A DNA stretch of 64,000 bases, from the NCBI GenBank assembly GCA_960531495.1, contig OY482854.1, positions 11,425,621 to 11,489,620 on the forward strand. Reading direction: 5' to 3'. Position numbers and translations under genes: made by a program. The stretch is from Zeus faber. Taxonomy: Eukaryota > Chordata > Actinopteri > Zeiformes > Zeidae. Shown in pieces: positions 13,828 to 26,999 of this stretch; positions within the stretch are counted from its first letter, which is position 1, and every line of letters starts with the position of its first letter. The notes under the pieces are model-generated. The model worked only from the letters and a program-made list of their open reading frames with translations. It was not told the DNA's origin and did no database searches.

Positions 13828-13960
13828 GCGGAGACGGACACGACAAAAACAATCAGAGCGAGGAGAGAGAGGAGGCACTCAAAGGCCAAGATGAGATGAC
13901 GTAGATGAGTCGACATAGACAGGAGACGAGAGAAAAGGGTTAAAGAGAGTAATAAAGAGG

Positions 13961-13992
<32 letters not shown>

Positions 13993-13993
13993 A
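13768..13993. repeat. Two (GA)n tracts
   Basis: GA runs at about 13786-13826 and 13966-13992, the opposite strand sense to the CT tract at 13442, with purine-rich sequence between. Confidence 0.93.
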
Positions 13994-15056
13994 GGAGGGA
14001 GGGCGGCCAGTTAAAACCAAAACAGGAAAAGTGAGAGCCGAGCGGGTGGAACGAGAACACACACACGGGGTCTGGTCTTTGCCATGTCTGGCTGTTGACA
14101 CAAGGCCGACCGGCGCTTGTCCCAAACAGGAAATCCCTGAAATGATGGAGCAGTCTGGGTGTCATCCCATTCACCCTTTTTCTTTTTTCTTTTTTCCCAG
14201 AAATAGCATAAATTAGCACCGACGCAACACGTGACTGAACTCAGAAGGCCGCATTGAAGTCCTGTGAGCGAAAGTCAAGCTGTTTGGAACAGAATTCCAG
14301 CGTTTAAACCGATGGACTTCCATGATACTACACTTCGTTTTTCCGGACGACGACGCAGTGCATAAACTTCGGTGTTCTCCGACGTCGAGGGTGGAGCGAC
14401 GGAGCTGATATATAGTTTTCAAAGATATGGACTAGATGTTTGCTGTTGCCCCTGCGCCTTGGCAGCAACACAAAAGAGTCTGGAGTAAGAGTTTGGCTGT
14501 TCTTACGACGTGGTTTTTCACTCAGACGGCACAGAGAGTGAGTTTGTAGCTGGAGCTACACACGGGCGCACGGCCTTGAGCTTTTGCTATTGAGAAAACA
14601 GACGAAGCTGTCGAGCGAGAGGTTCGCTTACTTGGGCATCCGGGTTTTTAGCAGCTAAAGGGCTTTACTTTAGCCCTACCTAACATTTGAATATATACGC
14701 CCAGCGTTATAAAAACTCCTCCATACACCATAGGAACATGCGCACACCTCCTCGGGAAAACACTCGTTGCTCTCATCCCAAACAGGTTGGTTGCCATGCA
14801 GACGTGTGCGAAGGTTGTGAGAATGCCGCTGAGCCGCTAATCAGCCCTTCACCCAGACAACTGCAGCTAAGCCCCGGTAGCGGTGCACCTCGCACGGAGA
14901 TGGCGGAGGGGAAAAATGAATCCGGAGACCCGGGGACGGGCGGTCAAAAACACAGGCGAGGAACACACGGACAAATGCGACAAAACTTCTCCCAACTTTC
15001 ACCACGCCCGCGGAGTGATAGGGCGCGCGGGAAGAGGGTCGACGCATCTGGCGAAA

Positions 15057-15057
<1 letters not shown>
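13994..15057. other. No gene recognised
   Basis: Unique-looking mixed sequence with no supported exon. Confidence 0.4.
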
Positions 15058-15121
<64 letters not shown>

Positions 15122-15327
15122 ATATACATCAGCAAACCCATACAAAAGGATCTGAGATAAATCAAAACTGCGGGTGTGTTTTAATTGGTAGATTTGTTGT
15201 CTGGTGTACACAGAGCACACACCCACGCTGTGGCAAGGTTTTCCTCCGGGGCCGACATATGGTATGGAGCATTATATGGAGTACAGAACAGCCTGTCGCA
15301 ATGTGCGTATGTGTGTGCGTGTGCGTG

Positions 15328-15359
<32 letters not shown>

Positions 15360-15366
15360 TGCGTGT
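15058..15366. repeat. CA tract (15058-15122) and GT/GTGC tract (15301-15366)
   Basis: An inverted pair of dinucleotide repeats about 180 bp apart, just before the pentanucleotide satellite. Confidence 0.94.
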
Positions 15367-15539
15367 CCCTAGAGTGTCCATCGACGCAGATCACAACATA
15401 CATGACCAAAAAACAAACACCAGCAGCGTTCAACCTCCTCATACTGTACACACACACTCACGGCTTTGTTGTGCGTTGGGATTGTGTGCACAAGTACAGG
15501 TGTGCAGACTGTACATACAAAGGATAAGATAGCATGCAA

Positions 15540-15580
15540 ATAGCCACTCAGCCAAATGATTGATAAGATAATATCGGAAA

Positions 15581-15611
<31 letters not shown>

Positions 15612-16335
15612 TACAAGATAATAAAAGATTAGATAAGATAATATATGATAAGATAAGATAAAAAAAGATAAGATAAGATAACATAAGATAAGATAAGATA
15701 TGATAAGAAAGGATAAGATAAGAAAAGAAAAGAAAAGACAAGATAACATAACATAACATAACATAATATAACATATGATAAGATAAGATATGATAAGAAA
15801 AGATAACATAACATAACATATGACAAGATAACATAACATGTGATAAGATAAAATAACATATGATAAGATAACAAAACATAACATATGATAAGATAACATA
15901 ACATAACATGTGCTAAGATAACATAACATATGATAACATAACATAACATATGACAAGATAAAATAGCATAGCATAACATATGATAAGATAAGATAACATA
16001 ACATATGATGAGATAACATATGATAAGATAAGATAACATAACATATGATGAGATAACATAACATGTGATAAGATAACATAACATATGATAACATAACATA
16101 TTAAAAGATAACATAACGTAACATAATATATGATAAGATAAGATAACATATGATAAGATAAGATAAGATAAGATAAGATAAGATAACATAACATAACATA
16201 ACATAACATAACATAACATAACATAACATAACATATGATAAGATAACATAACATATGATAAGATAAGATAACATAACATAACATAACATAACAAAACATA
16301 TGATAATATAAGATTAGATAAGATAATATAAGATC
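15540..16335. repeat. Pentanucleotide satellite (ATAAG/ATAAC)
   Basis: About 0.8 kb of GATAA and CATAA pentamers with interspersed TGATA/TATGA variants. The first third is mostly GATAA, the rest mixed with CATAA. Minus-strand open frames rich in Leu/Cys/Tyr/Ile are by-products. Confidence 0.96.
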
Positions 16336-17925
16336 ATGGGGAATTCAGGGGCAGTGTGTTAGGGTACGAACAGGTTGCTTAAATTGCGAATTCTGTTCAG
16401 CTGTCGACAAAATGTCCCTCGAGGCCGTAGGTGTGAGAGCAATTCAAAGTGCAAACTTCTGGTTTCACCAGTGTTATTTTAAGCACTTGTTTGTATTTCC
16501 CGCTGATGTGGGTTCAGGCCGTGGCGACCGATCCTCCAGAAGACACAGGCGTGTTTGTCCAAACCGCCGTGGTAGAACCCGGCGCGGAGCGTCGGCGAGA
16601 GGAGACGAGGAGATAATGCCCCGGCGGACGCACGATCCACGGGAAGAGCCTCATTTGCAAACATACCTGTCCTTGAATCCTCCGTTCCCTTGTCACGGGT
16701 TTCCATGGAAACCGGAGAAAGCAGCAAGGTTGCGTGCGCGCGGTCGCCGGTGCACGGGCGAAACGAGAGGCAGGGGAGCGAGCGAGGGAGGGAGGGAGGG
16801 AGGGAGGGAAGGAAAAAAGGGGAATGAAATGGGGAAGAGCAAGTGCGCAGGTGAGAGAGCCTCTCGATTAGAATGGAGCGCAAGCACTCGCAGGCACGCC
16901 AACACCGATACCTATTCGTTTTCAAGGGTGAGAATGATCGCATGAATAAACGGCTGGATCGATACCGTCCAAAGATCAAGAAGTGCTCTCGGTGCGGTCG
17001 GCGTGAACGCTTATGCAACTTGTTGCTCGGCCAACGGAGAGAAAAAAAGAAAAATCCAATTCGAGGGAGGATGAAAAAAGTGAACGCCAGCCCGCGCCCT
17101 TGACACCAAAGTTGCGGGTCAAGCGCGACGTGAACGTTCAGCTCATCGCGAGGCACCGCTCGTCAGCCGCGGCCATTCAGATGATGTATTTACAAGCCAC
17201 AGGCAGAGGTCCCGGTGAATTTTTGATGACGTTCTCCGTTTGAAATTTTCGAACAAGCTCAAATTGATTCATGACTTTTTAATGGGGCCGCGTGGAAGCT
17301 TCCAGAATCGCTGATGGTTTCTCTGGTGGCGAGCAAACATCCACAGCGGGGTGGGGGCGGGGAGGGGCATGACTCAGACAAATTTGTGCCATTCCTCGTC
17401 CTGCTCTCCCTTTGGTGTTTTGTTTATGAAGCAAATATCCTGTTTAGCCGGTGTTAACTTTATTAGTTTGTAACTTGATGACCCGGGGAGGGAGCCACGT
17501 TTGAGGCGACTTTTTCAAGGAGCTTCCCTCCACATATCTGTAAAACCGCATGGACCACTCACAGACACCTGAACTCAGATCTGCACAAGGGCCTGGCAGA
17601 TCAGGTCTTCCTCCAGGATCCGGAACGCCTGTCTGGAGGTTAGGGAAGTTGGGAGGCAAGACCTCAGATCGCTGTGCGACGATGCCGTGCTCGCGCGTAG
17701 GGCTAACTTGTAAACACTGGCACATCATCTGCCTTTCTTAAGGCTGACAAATCTTTCACTGTGAGCCTTTCTGGGAGGAGGAACTTTAAATTCATTTTTC
17801 CTTCTTATGGCAACCCATAAGATCGGCTGCGTTGGGTGGAACGCACCGCAAGTCCCAGAGTTGCATTCGAAACAGCAATGGGGGTTTTTTTTCCAACATG
17901 CGGGTTTACCATCCACTTAGCTCTA
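16336..17925. other. GC-rich stretch without recognised gene
   Basis: CpG-containing sequence at about 16500-17200 with a short (GGGA)n run near 16790. It could be a regulatory island, but no exon was supported. Confidence 0.4.
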
Positions 17926-18332
17926 AGGAGGTCACTGCACTGTCAGTGCATTGCACTGCTGCCTCACAGCAGGAAGGTCCTGGGTTCGATTCCCGCCTGG
18001 GACGCTGTTGCCACTGCTTCCGGGCGGGTTATCTCCCACATAGGAGCCTTTCTGTGTGGAGTTTGCATGTTCTCCCCGTGCTCACATGGTGTTTCCTCCA
18101 CCTAACGTCAGTAAGGACCCCTACCAAAAACATCATCGTGTGACCAGCGTTGGACACTTGGTACCAGGTCTCCGGGCGCGTCGTCGAATGCTGCCCACTG
18201 CTCCTGGCTGCCCCGTTGGAGGAAGGACAAGCCAGGATGGGTCAAATGCAGAGGCCACGTTTCACCGACCACCATCCAAAAAGTGGATGTGCATGTGTGT
18301 GTGTGTGTGTGTGTATGTATGCATGTGTTGAT
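17926..18332 (+). mobile_element. tRNA-derived SINE of the DANA/mermaid type, copy 2
   Basis: Has the fuller head ending GGTTCGATTCCCGCC (an RNA polymerase III B box), the same GTGTGGAGTTTGCATG core and the same 3' body as copy 1. It ends in a (GT)n tail, with a few short indels relative to copy 1. Confidence 0.87.
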
Positions 18333-19539
18333 TCTTCTAATTATTCTTCTTTCTTTTCTTGAAAGTTGACTGTAGCACCTCAACGGGTTCTTAACAATGT
18401 ACAGCAAAACGAGGTTGAAAATTTACAGTACAGTTCCAAATGTGGTCAAAGCACAAACTTATTTAATTTTCTAGAGAATTACTGGAATATTTGAAAGAAA
18501 AATGTTAGAAATGTTAAATATTTGAACAAAAGCTTTCTTGATAATAATCTTGTTTTTTTCTGTTCTGGTCAAGTTCAAATGGCAAAATACAATTCAAATA
18601 TTCAAATAATATGTTCTAACAGACAAAAGGTTTTATTATGAGGACATTGTATAGTGCCACGTTCGCGTTCCTGTTGTCCTGGTTACGCCGCAAATACGTT
18701 TGCCACCACAGGTGTCTGGACATACGTGTTGTCTCTAAAATAAACCGTGATACCTTTTGCTAATTAAGGTTTCATGTATGAAGAATGAGATTCTGTTGTC
18801 TCTATTGACGCCATTAAATGACCCAAACCGAGCGCTTATTTTACAAGACAAATAAGAATCTGAAGCGTTAGGATGTAATCTAAATACCTCCAGTCCTCCC
18901 CTCCCTGCGCTTACTTTATATTACAAGTGTAAAGCCAGAGGTCTTCTTCCACACCCTCAGGGCTGTCCCGTGCCTTGGCCTGCAATAATTTATGAACAAA
19001 GTTGCCGGATTTTACGAGACCGGAGTACCAAGTTTGCGGTTCCTTTATCTATTTTGAATGCTGACTTCTCCGCCGGCCCTAAAATATGGATCAGGGATCG
19101 TGTCCTGGGTGCGGAATTAGGCAGAGACGCCTCTGGAAAAGATGCTTAAAGACTCGCTTTGATAATCACTTAAGTGTGTGCATGCGTGAGATATAATGTG
19201 AAGCGCTGTGTGGGAGAGTGAGGAGGGATGGAGGGATGAGAGGAAGGTGTTGGCCTCGAGCTGGAGAAGAGAACAGCGCTAAGATGGTGGAAGCTAAGCG
19301 CTGGTCAGTGGTGATCATTACGCCAGGCACGATGTCGGGCAACGCCACCGCTTTCTTCTCTGCATTTCTGTCGCGCTGTGCCATGCTCGACTCGCAAACG
19401 ATTCGTTCTTAGCGAACAAGTCGGGAGTCTCTCTGCTAGAAGTGTGGTTTGTTTGGGGTTCGGTAAATGCAGCCAGGCACCCGGGCATCCACCGAGGATC
19501 GACTCGCTATTAGGGAACGAAAAGGAGCCGAGAGCCTGA
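18333..19539. other. No gene recognised
   Basis: AT-rich, then mixed sequence. Its right end (GAGTCG/GAGCCG words) may belong to an older hAT-like element. Confidence 0.4.
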
Positions 19540-19547
19540 GTCGCCAG

Positions 19548-20280
19548 CAGTGTTGGGGGTAACGTGTTACAAAGTACTCTCTGTAATCACATTTCATTTG
19601 TCTGTAACAAGTAATGTAACATGATACTGTTCGAAATTCAGTAATCCCATTACAGTTACTAATCAAACAATTATGTCATAACTCGTTATATGCGTTACCT
19701 ACACAAGTTCTCGAAGACAAAGCTTGCTTTAACAGTCTCTTCATTGGTTAACCAAACTGAGAGGCAAAGACCCAGCGTGAATATGAACGCTGCAGTCATC
19801 AAACCAAACTGCAATGCCCACCATGGTCCCCCAAAACACTTTCAACATAAACAGAAATGATTACTACCAATGTGTGGAGAAATCCGGAACAATCATGCGC
19901 ATTTGCATGCGACATTTGAAACTTAACATTTGATACTTAACAATAAAACTTCATAAGGTAAATCTTAAAGTCTGAACACAATGCAGTTGGGAAACAGGAA
20001 GGCAAAATGCTGAGCGTCCACCACCCGACTGGTTCCTGCGGCAGCAGGACGATCATGGAAGCGCCGCACCGCAGAGGTGTGGTCCACACCGCCTCTGGGG
20101 GCCCAAAGGTGTAGCATCTACATGACAATGCATCTCAGGAAATGTTGCGGAGTAATGCAAAAGTAATGAAATGATTAGTGTAACAAATTACTTCCTACAG
20201 GGAGTAATTAAGTAATGTAGGGCATTACTTTTTTAACGAGTAATGTGTGATACTTTTTTTAAGCAACGACCCCAACACTG
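19548..20280. mobile_element. hAT non-autonomous transposon (MITE) with target-site duplication
   Basis: The 733-bp element begins CAGTGTTGGGGGTAACG and ends CCCCAACACTG. The subterminal GTAACAAGTAATG-like repeats are typical of a common teleost hAT family. Flanks GTCGCCAG (19540-19547) and GCCGCGAG (20281-20288) match at 6 of 8 positions, an aged 8-bp target duplication. No transposase frame is present. Confidence 0.88.
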
Positions 20281-20298
20281 GCCGCGAGTCACTATTGG

Positions 20299-21727
20299 TA
20301 GTGATGAAAAGTTCTGCTCTTTTTGGACAATTGTAAGCCACCGCAGCAAAACCCGCTATGTCGCGCATTTTTAGAATCGCCAGGAGCCGCCAAATAAGTT
20401 GAAAAAACATTTCTAGGAGGAAAATTATATACTTCCAGATTCATGTTCCTTTGTGTTTTTTTAAAACCAAGTTTGATTTATAAGTAGTAGATGAATGTTA
20501 AACTGTCAAGTTTAATATTCAAGTTAGATTAGATGGGGAAACACAGTTCACTTACCGAGACGCTGAACAGCACGAACGCCCACTGATCGTTTCCTTTTTA
20601 AGCAGCCGTCCAGGTGAAGATCATTACTCCATATTCCATGTGATGTGAAGTCACAACACTGTTTTGTAGGTGGCCTTTACCATGAGGAAGAAAAACTGAC
20701 ATCACTTCCGTAAACAGATGGTCAAAGCGCAGGACGAGGAGCCTTCAGTTTCACTTGTATGTGAAACTTTCATCTCCCCGTTGTTGTGGATGATGAGAAG
20801 CGGGTGGCAGAAGCTCTAAATCCTATCGCAGACCTTAATCTGACCAGTGCGATAGATCCAAGTCAGTGTAAGCAACGCGTACTGGACTTCATTTTCCACG
20901 ATGATAGTCAGTTCTCCGACAGCAACTCAGAGAACAACATTTCAAACAGCGGGAACTTTGAAAGATATTTGGCATTAGCACATTTATATATTAAATAACA
21001 CACAGAGGTTGATTTACAAAGACTAATATTATTGACAGACTGTACATTCTGTTGTGTCGTGCGCACTTTTAAACTCCTAAATAATTCCACTCTTATAAAA
21101 CATGTATATTCTTACTGTTAAATAAAGGTTTTTTTAAAAACAAAGATGTGTGTTGACGACGTTCAACATTTACTCAAAACACAAGAACAATGCAGAGATT
21201 GCCCCATTTAGCAGGGTGTCAAGTCTCCATTCAGCAGGGTGTCAAGTGGTCATGTGGCAAGTAGCCATGTGGCTTTGTTGGTCCTGCAAACATTTGCATT
21301 CTGGGAACTGGCTGAATGAAGCCAAGCGTGGGGAAAACTTTGAGGGTGATTATCTCAGAAACACAGTTTGGCGCACCCTCGTCATAAACAAGCCATAGCT
21401 TTAAAATTTTTGCCTGATTCACACAACTGACACCTTGTTTTGAAGCTCTGATTCTTCCCTTTCAAATGACGTGGAAAAAAAAAAGTCAAACGACACAAAA
21501 TGCACCTAAAATCGGCAGCGGGTCACATTTGCATTCCATTTAAATGACTTATTTGAGAGATTACCCATTCTTGTGGGAATTCCTTTCAAAACTCAGAGGC
21601 AAACCGACTCCTCTGAGTCATTACACAGATGGAACTAAACAAACAAAGAGTCGGAAAATTGAATCTTTTTGCTGAATGACTAGCCAAGAGTGGAATCTCC
21701 AAAAAGAGCCGAACTTTTTAGTACCAC
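20299..21727. mobile_element. Possible older TIR element enclosing about 1.4 kb
   Basis: GAAAAGTTCTGCTCTTTTTGG near 20309 is inverted, with few differences, near 21715 (reading CCAAAAAGAGCCGAACTTTT). The flanking ...GGTAGT / ACCACC ends suggest a hAT-like transposon. Inside lies an unrecognised 70-codon open frame (20786-20998, acidic Ser/Asp/Asn-rich end) but no identifiable transposase. Confidence 0.35.
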
Positions 21728-23187
21728 CAACTGTCCCCAAAAGACCCTACATTTCTCCCCATCTTTCTCTCAGGCGAGAGAGAGAGCCAGAGACAGCTGC
21801 ACTATCGGCACAGAGGCCGCACACATCCGTCAGCGCTGGCAGATATTTGTTCCCTTTCCGTCGAGGAGGGCAACACTATTAGGCCGCTTTCAGCCATCCA
21901 TCACCCTCACCCCTCAGTCCCTCCCTCCACCCGGGCATCACTCTTTCTACTTCTCAGAGGTCAGGACAGCAACAGTGAGGAAGAGATGTCTCAATGTTCC
22001 CTGGCATTTCTTCTCCGAGTCGCAAAGGAGTGAAGGGATGGGGGGATGAGGGCGGGGCTGCCACCTGGGTCAAACCAATAGACCACTTCCACGACGACAA
22101 AAATGCCGGTGGGTCAAAGCCGCCCGCCGCTTACGCAACCGAGACATCCAGCATCTCTCTCCTCGTGGACGACCAGCTTGACCCCGTCGCCTTCTGCCAG
22201 GTTGCGCTTCCTTCTGCGCTGCCGGCGACAGTCACCTGAAATGCTGCGTTTTGCGAGAGGCCTCCTCTCGATGAGAAGCCTGGCTTAGTATTGGCCGAAG
22301 AGGCGTCCGACGACAACAAGAGGCTCCGGCGCGAAGTTGAGAGGATTGGCAGGGCTTCCAAAGGAAGTAGTAAAGTCTTAAAGCGCCCATCTGCCCGACG
22401 GCTGGCCTCATTTTGATTCTGAAAACACATACGCAAACACACACACGTTTGAAAACTTTTAAGTGAACGAGACCAAATCAAGGGACAGACGAACAGAAGG
22501 ATAGTCACAACAACTAGTCGCTGAGACAATCAACGCGTAACTCAAGGAGAACCTACAACATACAAATGAAACCGATGAAGGATCCTCAGTGATCAACAAG
22601 TCAAAATTCCCACTGCTGGACACAAAAGCCCTCTTTCCGAGAACTCTATTATTATCGTTCCTTCCTTAATCTCTTTCCACACTTTATGCCCCCTATCACA
22701 ACAACTCACTCTATTATTGAATTATCCCGTCAATTGCTCCTCTCCTTTTAGGGAGGTGCGCGACATAAGGAGTGAAAAAACAGAGTTTAGCAGGCTAATA
22801 CCCGTTGCTCGGCGGATCTTGAGGAAATGCCGAGGTGAGGATCTCATCTCTTTAATGTTGGATCTCTGGAGTCGGGCTTGGCAGCACTTAGATCTAATGA
22901 CAGGCCGAACACGAAATTGGCAACGCCCGGATCACGGGCTCCTGCCATGCATACTTCACCGGTGACAACTTTGGCCCTGGTGGTCAGGTTTGGGTGCCCA
23001 GGGCTTGTCAGCTGGCATTAAGGCAAGAGGCTGATGCCCTGCAGAGGCGTTTCTCTTCTGTCTTTTCTTTCATACGTGCCTGAAGGCATGTGGCGCGCGG
23101 AGGTCCCGCTCGACTGAGGATGATACACGTCATGATTAGAACGAGGTGTGTCGTGTCTGCTTGAAGACAATAACAAGCAGATATGGT
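21728..23187. other. No gene recognised
   Basis: Mixed sequence with no repeat or exon that I can support. Confidence 0.4.
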
Positions 23188-23468
23188 TGCTGTTGGAAGA
23201 AGTACTCCGACCTTTTACTTCAGTAAAAGTGGAAATACCTCAACACAAATTGACAAGTAAAAGTAGAAGTACCTCATTGACATTCCCACTTCACTAAAGG
23301 CATATAAGTACTTGTTTGCAAGTATGCAAGTACTTCATTGCCCCCGCTATAACAGATAATACTTCAACAAGTCTAAAGTCTCCAAAACTGAATAAACTTA
23401 ATTAGGCACAGATCCTTAAAAAATACTGAAGTACAGTAATAAAGTGACTTTATTGCTTTCCACCACTA
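23188..23468. mobile_element. hAT-like MITE, short copy ('GGAAGAAGTACT' family)
   Basis: The left end TGTTGGAAGAAGTACT and right end CCACCACTA are inverted. The body carries AAGTACC/AGTAAAAGT repeats typical of a very common teleost hAT MITE. A target duplication is not clear. Confidence 0.7.
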
Positions 23469-23696
23469 GAAATGCATCACACACACACCAACACACACAA
23501 ACGCGGCTGTACTCTGATGAGTTGCTGGGGACCAGAGTGAGACGTGTGGCCGGAGAGACAGTGAACGATAAAAGCAACGGAGTCTGAATATAGAGATGAA
23601 GGAGGGAGAGGAGCGGCCGGCCGCAGAGACAGCTGTCAGTAGCTCAGCTCTCACAGCGCTCCAGTCGATAGCGGTCGATACCCGGAGACAAACGCC

Positions 23697-23787
23697 TCCT
23701 CTCTCACACACGCACGCACGCACGCACGCACGCACGCGTGCACGTGCGCACGCAGGCGCACACACACACACACACACACACACACTG
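23697..23787. repeat. (ACGC)n followed by (CA)n
   Basis: About nine ACGC units with CGTG breaks, then about 13 CA units. Confidence 0.93.
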
Positions 23788-23880
23788 AATCCACCTATCA
23801 AACTCACAATCTCTGTATCCTAAGCCAACTCCTCCCTCACCGCCTTCCCGTCAGAACTGTCACTGGATCATGGCGACCGC

Positions 23881-24800
23881 CAGTGGTGGAAGAAGTACTA
23901 CTCAGACCTTATGTAAAAGTACAAATACCCTGACACAAATTGACTGTAGTAAAAAGTGAAAGTACTACATTGACGTTTCTACTGAAGTAAAAGTATAGAA
24001 GCATTTGCCCTTAATTGAACTGAAAGTCCCTGTAAAGTCAATTCAGTGATTGGTTTCTAAACACATTATACATGTTAGGAAGTAATTGCTGAAAACATGT
24101 GAAGAGACTGTGAACGGTGTAGTTTTGAATTGTGGAGTTAGGCCGTTAAACAGTTTCTCACCATCTTTGTGTTCCAGATTTTTTTTGGGGCTGGGCTAAA
24201 TCGCCACTCGATGACGTAGAGCGGTCGTCCCTGGCATGGTCCCTCCCCTCTCAATATATAAGAGTAGAGCACATTAGCGTCAGTGGTTCCCGCGCTCAAT
24301 CATACGTTACTAGGGCCTACGCTAGTTTTCTATCTTGCTATGGCGCCTCCGTCCCTCAAACGCATCTTCCCTGGATGCCAGAAAGTCCATAACAGCTCTT
24401 TCTCCTTGTTTACATTTCAGTTCCGTTCTGAGCGTGGTGGCTCCCCAGCTCCGTGCGCTCCCGGACAGCGAGGCACAGGGAGCCGGAACAGAGCGCACGG
24501 AGCTGGGGGAGACACAACGCTGCCCCTGCAACAAATATCCAATCATCTCATGTGGTAATTTTTAACTTGACAACAAAATCAAAACAATGAAAAACAGGTT
24601 TTTATCGGTTTTCTGATTTGGAGTTTGTGCATGTATGTATTGGATAAGTGGTATTTGACACTTGAGAGGCTGCACCTCTCTCTTCAGCGGACACGCCCCC
24701 AGCTTCTCAGAGCAGAGGGAGCTACATAAATACATAAATAAATAAACAAATAAGAATGAAATAAATTAATAAAAAATATAATAATAACAACAACAATAAC

Positions 24801-24851
<51 letters not shown>

Positions 24852-25067
24852 TTGTATAGCTTGGTCAAATATATATCATAAATCCTAATCAAATTAATTA
24901 ATTATTTATAAATCCAGATCTAAATCCAATTAAAGTGAAAAGTATTTGAAAAAGTATTTTCTTCAAAACCTAGTGGAGTAAAAATCTCAGAAACTGAATA
25001 TATTTAGGTGAGTGCAGACATGTAAAAAACGTACTAAAGTACACTATCAAAGTACTTTTACTTTGCA

Positions 25068-25070
<3 letters not shown>
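23881..25070. mobile_element. hAT-like element, longer copy of the same family, right end lost in a CA repeat
   Basis: Starts exactly CAGTGGTGGAAGAAGTACTA at 23881. Its right arm, with AAAGTACACTATCAAAGTAC then TTTTACTTTGCACCAC, runs straight into a CA microsatellite at 25069. The middle 0.8 kb holds AT-rich sequence and an (AAT)n tract (24786-24851), without a recognisable transposase. Confidence 0.6.
24786..24851. repeat. (AAT)n trinucleotide repeat
   Basis: About 20 AAT units, with AAC variants at the left end, inside the longer hAT-like copy. Confidence 0.95.
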
Positions 25071-25303
<233 letters not shown>

Positions 25304-25862
25304 TAACATTAAACAACTACAAAACAAATACGCACAAAGAGGGAGAAAACTCAAACGTTTTTAATACTGGAGATGTTCTGTTCTGGAGGACAAGATGAGC
25401 TCACGCTGCAGAACAGACTGTTTTGATCGCGCCCAAAACACCACTGACCCAGTCAATACCTCGCCCCCTCCTCCCTCACAAGTCCCGGCACGCTGTGTTT
25501 TCATAACGTTTTCCGGAGAACTCGGCTCCCAAAAAACTGAACAGAACGGCGAGAACATCGGCCGTCCACATGTGAGCGAGTGCGTGCGTGCTGCCCTTGT
25601 CGGGCCTGCGATGAATTAGCGTCCGGGGCCTCGGTACAACTTGCTCTGCCGTGTTTCTGTTTCAAGCTCTGATCCAAAAACGCGGGTCTGCGTAGACCAG
25701 ATGACCACAAACGCACACACTCGCACACATATGCTTTTTCCCATATTCTTCCGTTTTTAGACTTTAAAAGGACAGAGAACAAAAGTGAACTCAGAAAAAA
25801 GTTCTAAAAAAAAAAGTTTGTTTACGGCTGATTGTGATGGATTGGTGGAGTTTAGTAAGTAA

Positions 25863-25865
<3 letters not shown>

Positions 25866-25908
<43 letters not shown>

Positions 25909-26195
25909 CGCGTGTCTGCGTGTATGTGAATCCAAAGGGTTGAAACACACCAGCATACCCTCCAGCATCAACAGGACATTGGGATCATCAGGATGCACAT
26001 TTGGTGTCCTCATAATGACCTCATTTTGATCTCATTATGTAGTGTCCTCATATAAACACTTTCAATGTTTTATGTGCTCTTGCTTTTATCTCTCATGATT
26101 CCAGAGAAGTCATAGTGCTGTTTTAAATCTACATAATCCCAACTCATTTTGATTTAAAAGGTTGTCTCCGTGACCCTATAAACCACCTATACCTT

Positions 26196-26253
<58 letters not shown>
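25866..26253. repeat. Two (GT)n microsatellites
   Basis: GT runs at 25866-25916 and 26198-26253 with about 280 bp of ordinary sequence between them. Confidence 0.96.
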
Positions 26254-26256
<3 letters not shown>

Positions 26257-26618
26257 ATAAGGACAATGGGACAATCAGCGCTACCTTTAATCAACAGTAC
26301 ATTTTTCGCACATGAAGCTGCGCCCTCTTCTGGGTCCCCCCCTGCCCGAGCTTTTGAACCACAGACCTGGACTCACAACTGACGCAGAAGCAGCGGAAGC
26401 AGGGAAACGTTAACGAAGCTTGACGAAAGAACGCTGCAGAAAATGGTCATTTCTCAACTAAGGACTGAAAGATGTTCCTTAATTTCGAAAATGCCATAAC
26501 ACCGGGACATGGCACAACGCATATTTGCAGCCAATTAGGGAAACACCCAGACAGGACAGACACATACACACACACACACACACGTACGCACGCATGCACA
26601 CACACGCACACAAAAAAA

Positions 26619-26816
26619 ATTCACTGATCGTGACGACTGCATTGAAATTAAATTGAAACTGAATCCATTCCCAATCCAATTCCCCATCGACAGTTTGCCC
26701 AGGTCAGCAACGTGGCTGGAGCCTGCTTGGGCCACGCCCCTGATGTCTTTGCATCCTAGCAACACCCCTGGGGCCTGTCATCCTGTAACTCCAACCCCAC
26801 CCCCTCCTCCCGTCCA
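26619..26816 (+). repeat. ~200-bp repeat, copy 1 of a close pair, ending in CA repeats
   Basis: ATTCACTGATCGTGACGACT to CCCTCCTCCCGTCC. It matches 30704-30901 with about a dozen substitutions and no net length change (offset exactly 4085 bp at both ends), then each copy runs into ACAC/ACGC repeats. Confidence 0.9.
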
Positions 26817-26999
26817 AACACACACACGCACGCACGCACGCACACACACACACACCTCCACACATCACCCACACAAAGTTGTTGTGCTGTGCACCGCTGA
26901 GGAAGGGAAACAAGTCGGGGTGCGTTGGAACGCCATGCAGTCATTACGGCAATCATCCCCGTGGCTTTGGCTTCGGTGTAATTAGCTGGGACAGAGGCA

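Noticed and set aside
15369..16299. Leu/Cys/Tyr-rich frames resembling membrane proteins
   Set aside because: Translation of the pentanucleotide satellite; the hydrophobicity is a consequence of the repeat.
16412..16945. A 177-codon plus-strand frame in a GC-rich stretch
   Set aside because: No recognisable domain, overlapping frames of equal length on both strands, and composition explained by GC content.
17960..18010. A free-standing tRNA gene
   Set aside because: The B-box-like segment is the tRNA-derived head of a SINE; no complete cloverleaf could be drawn.
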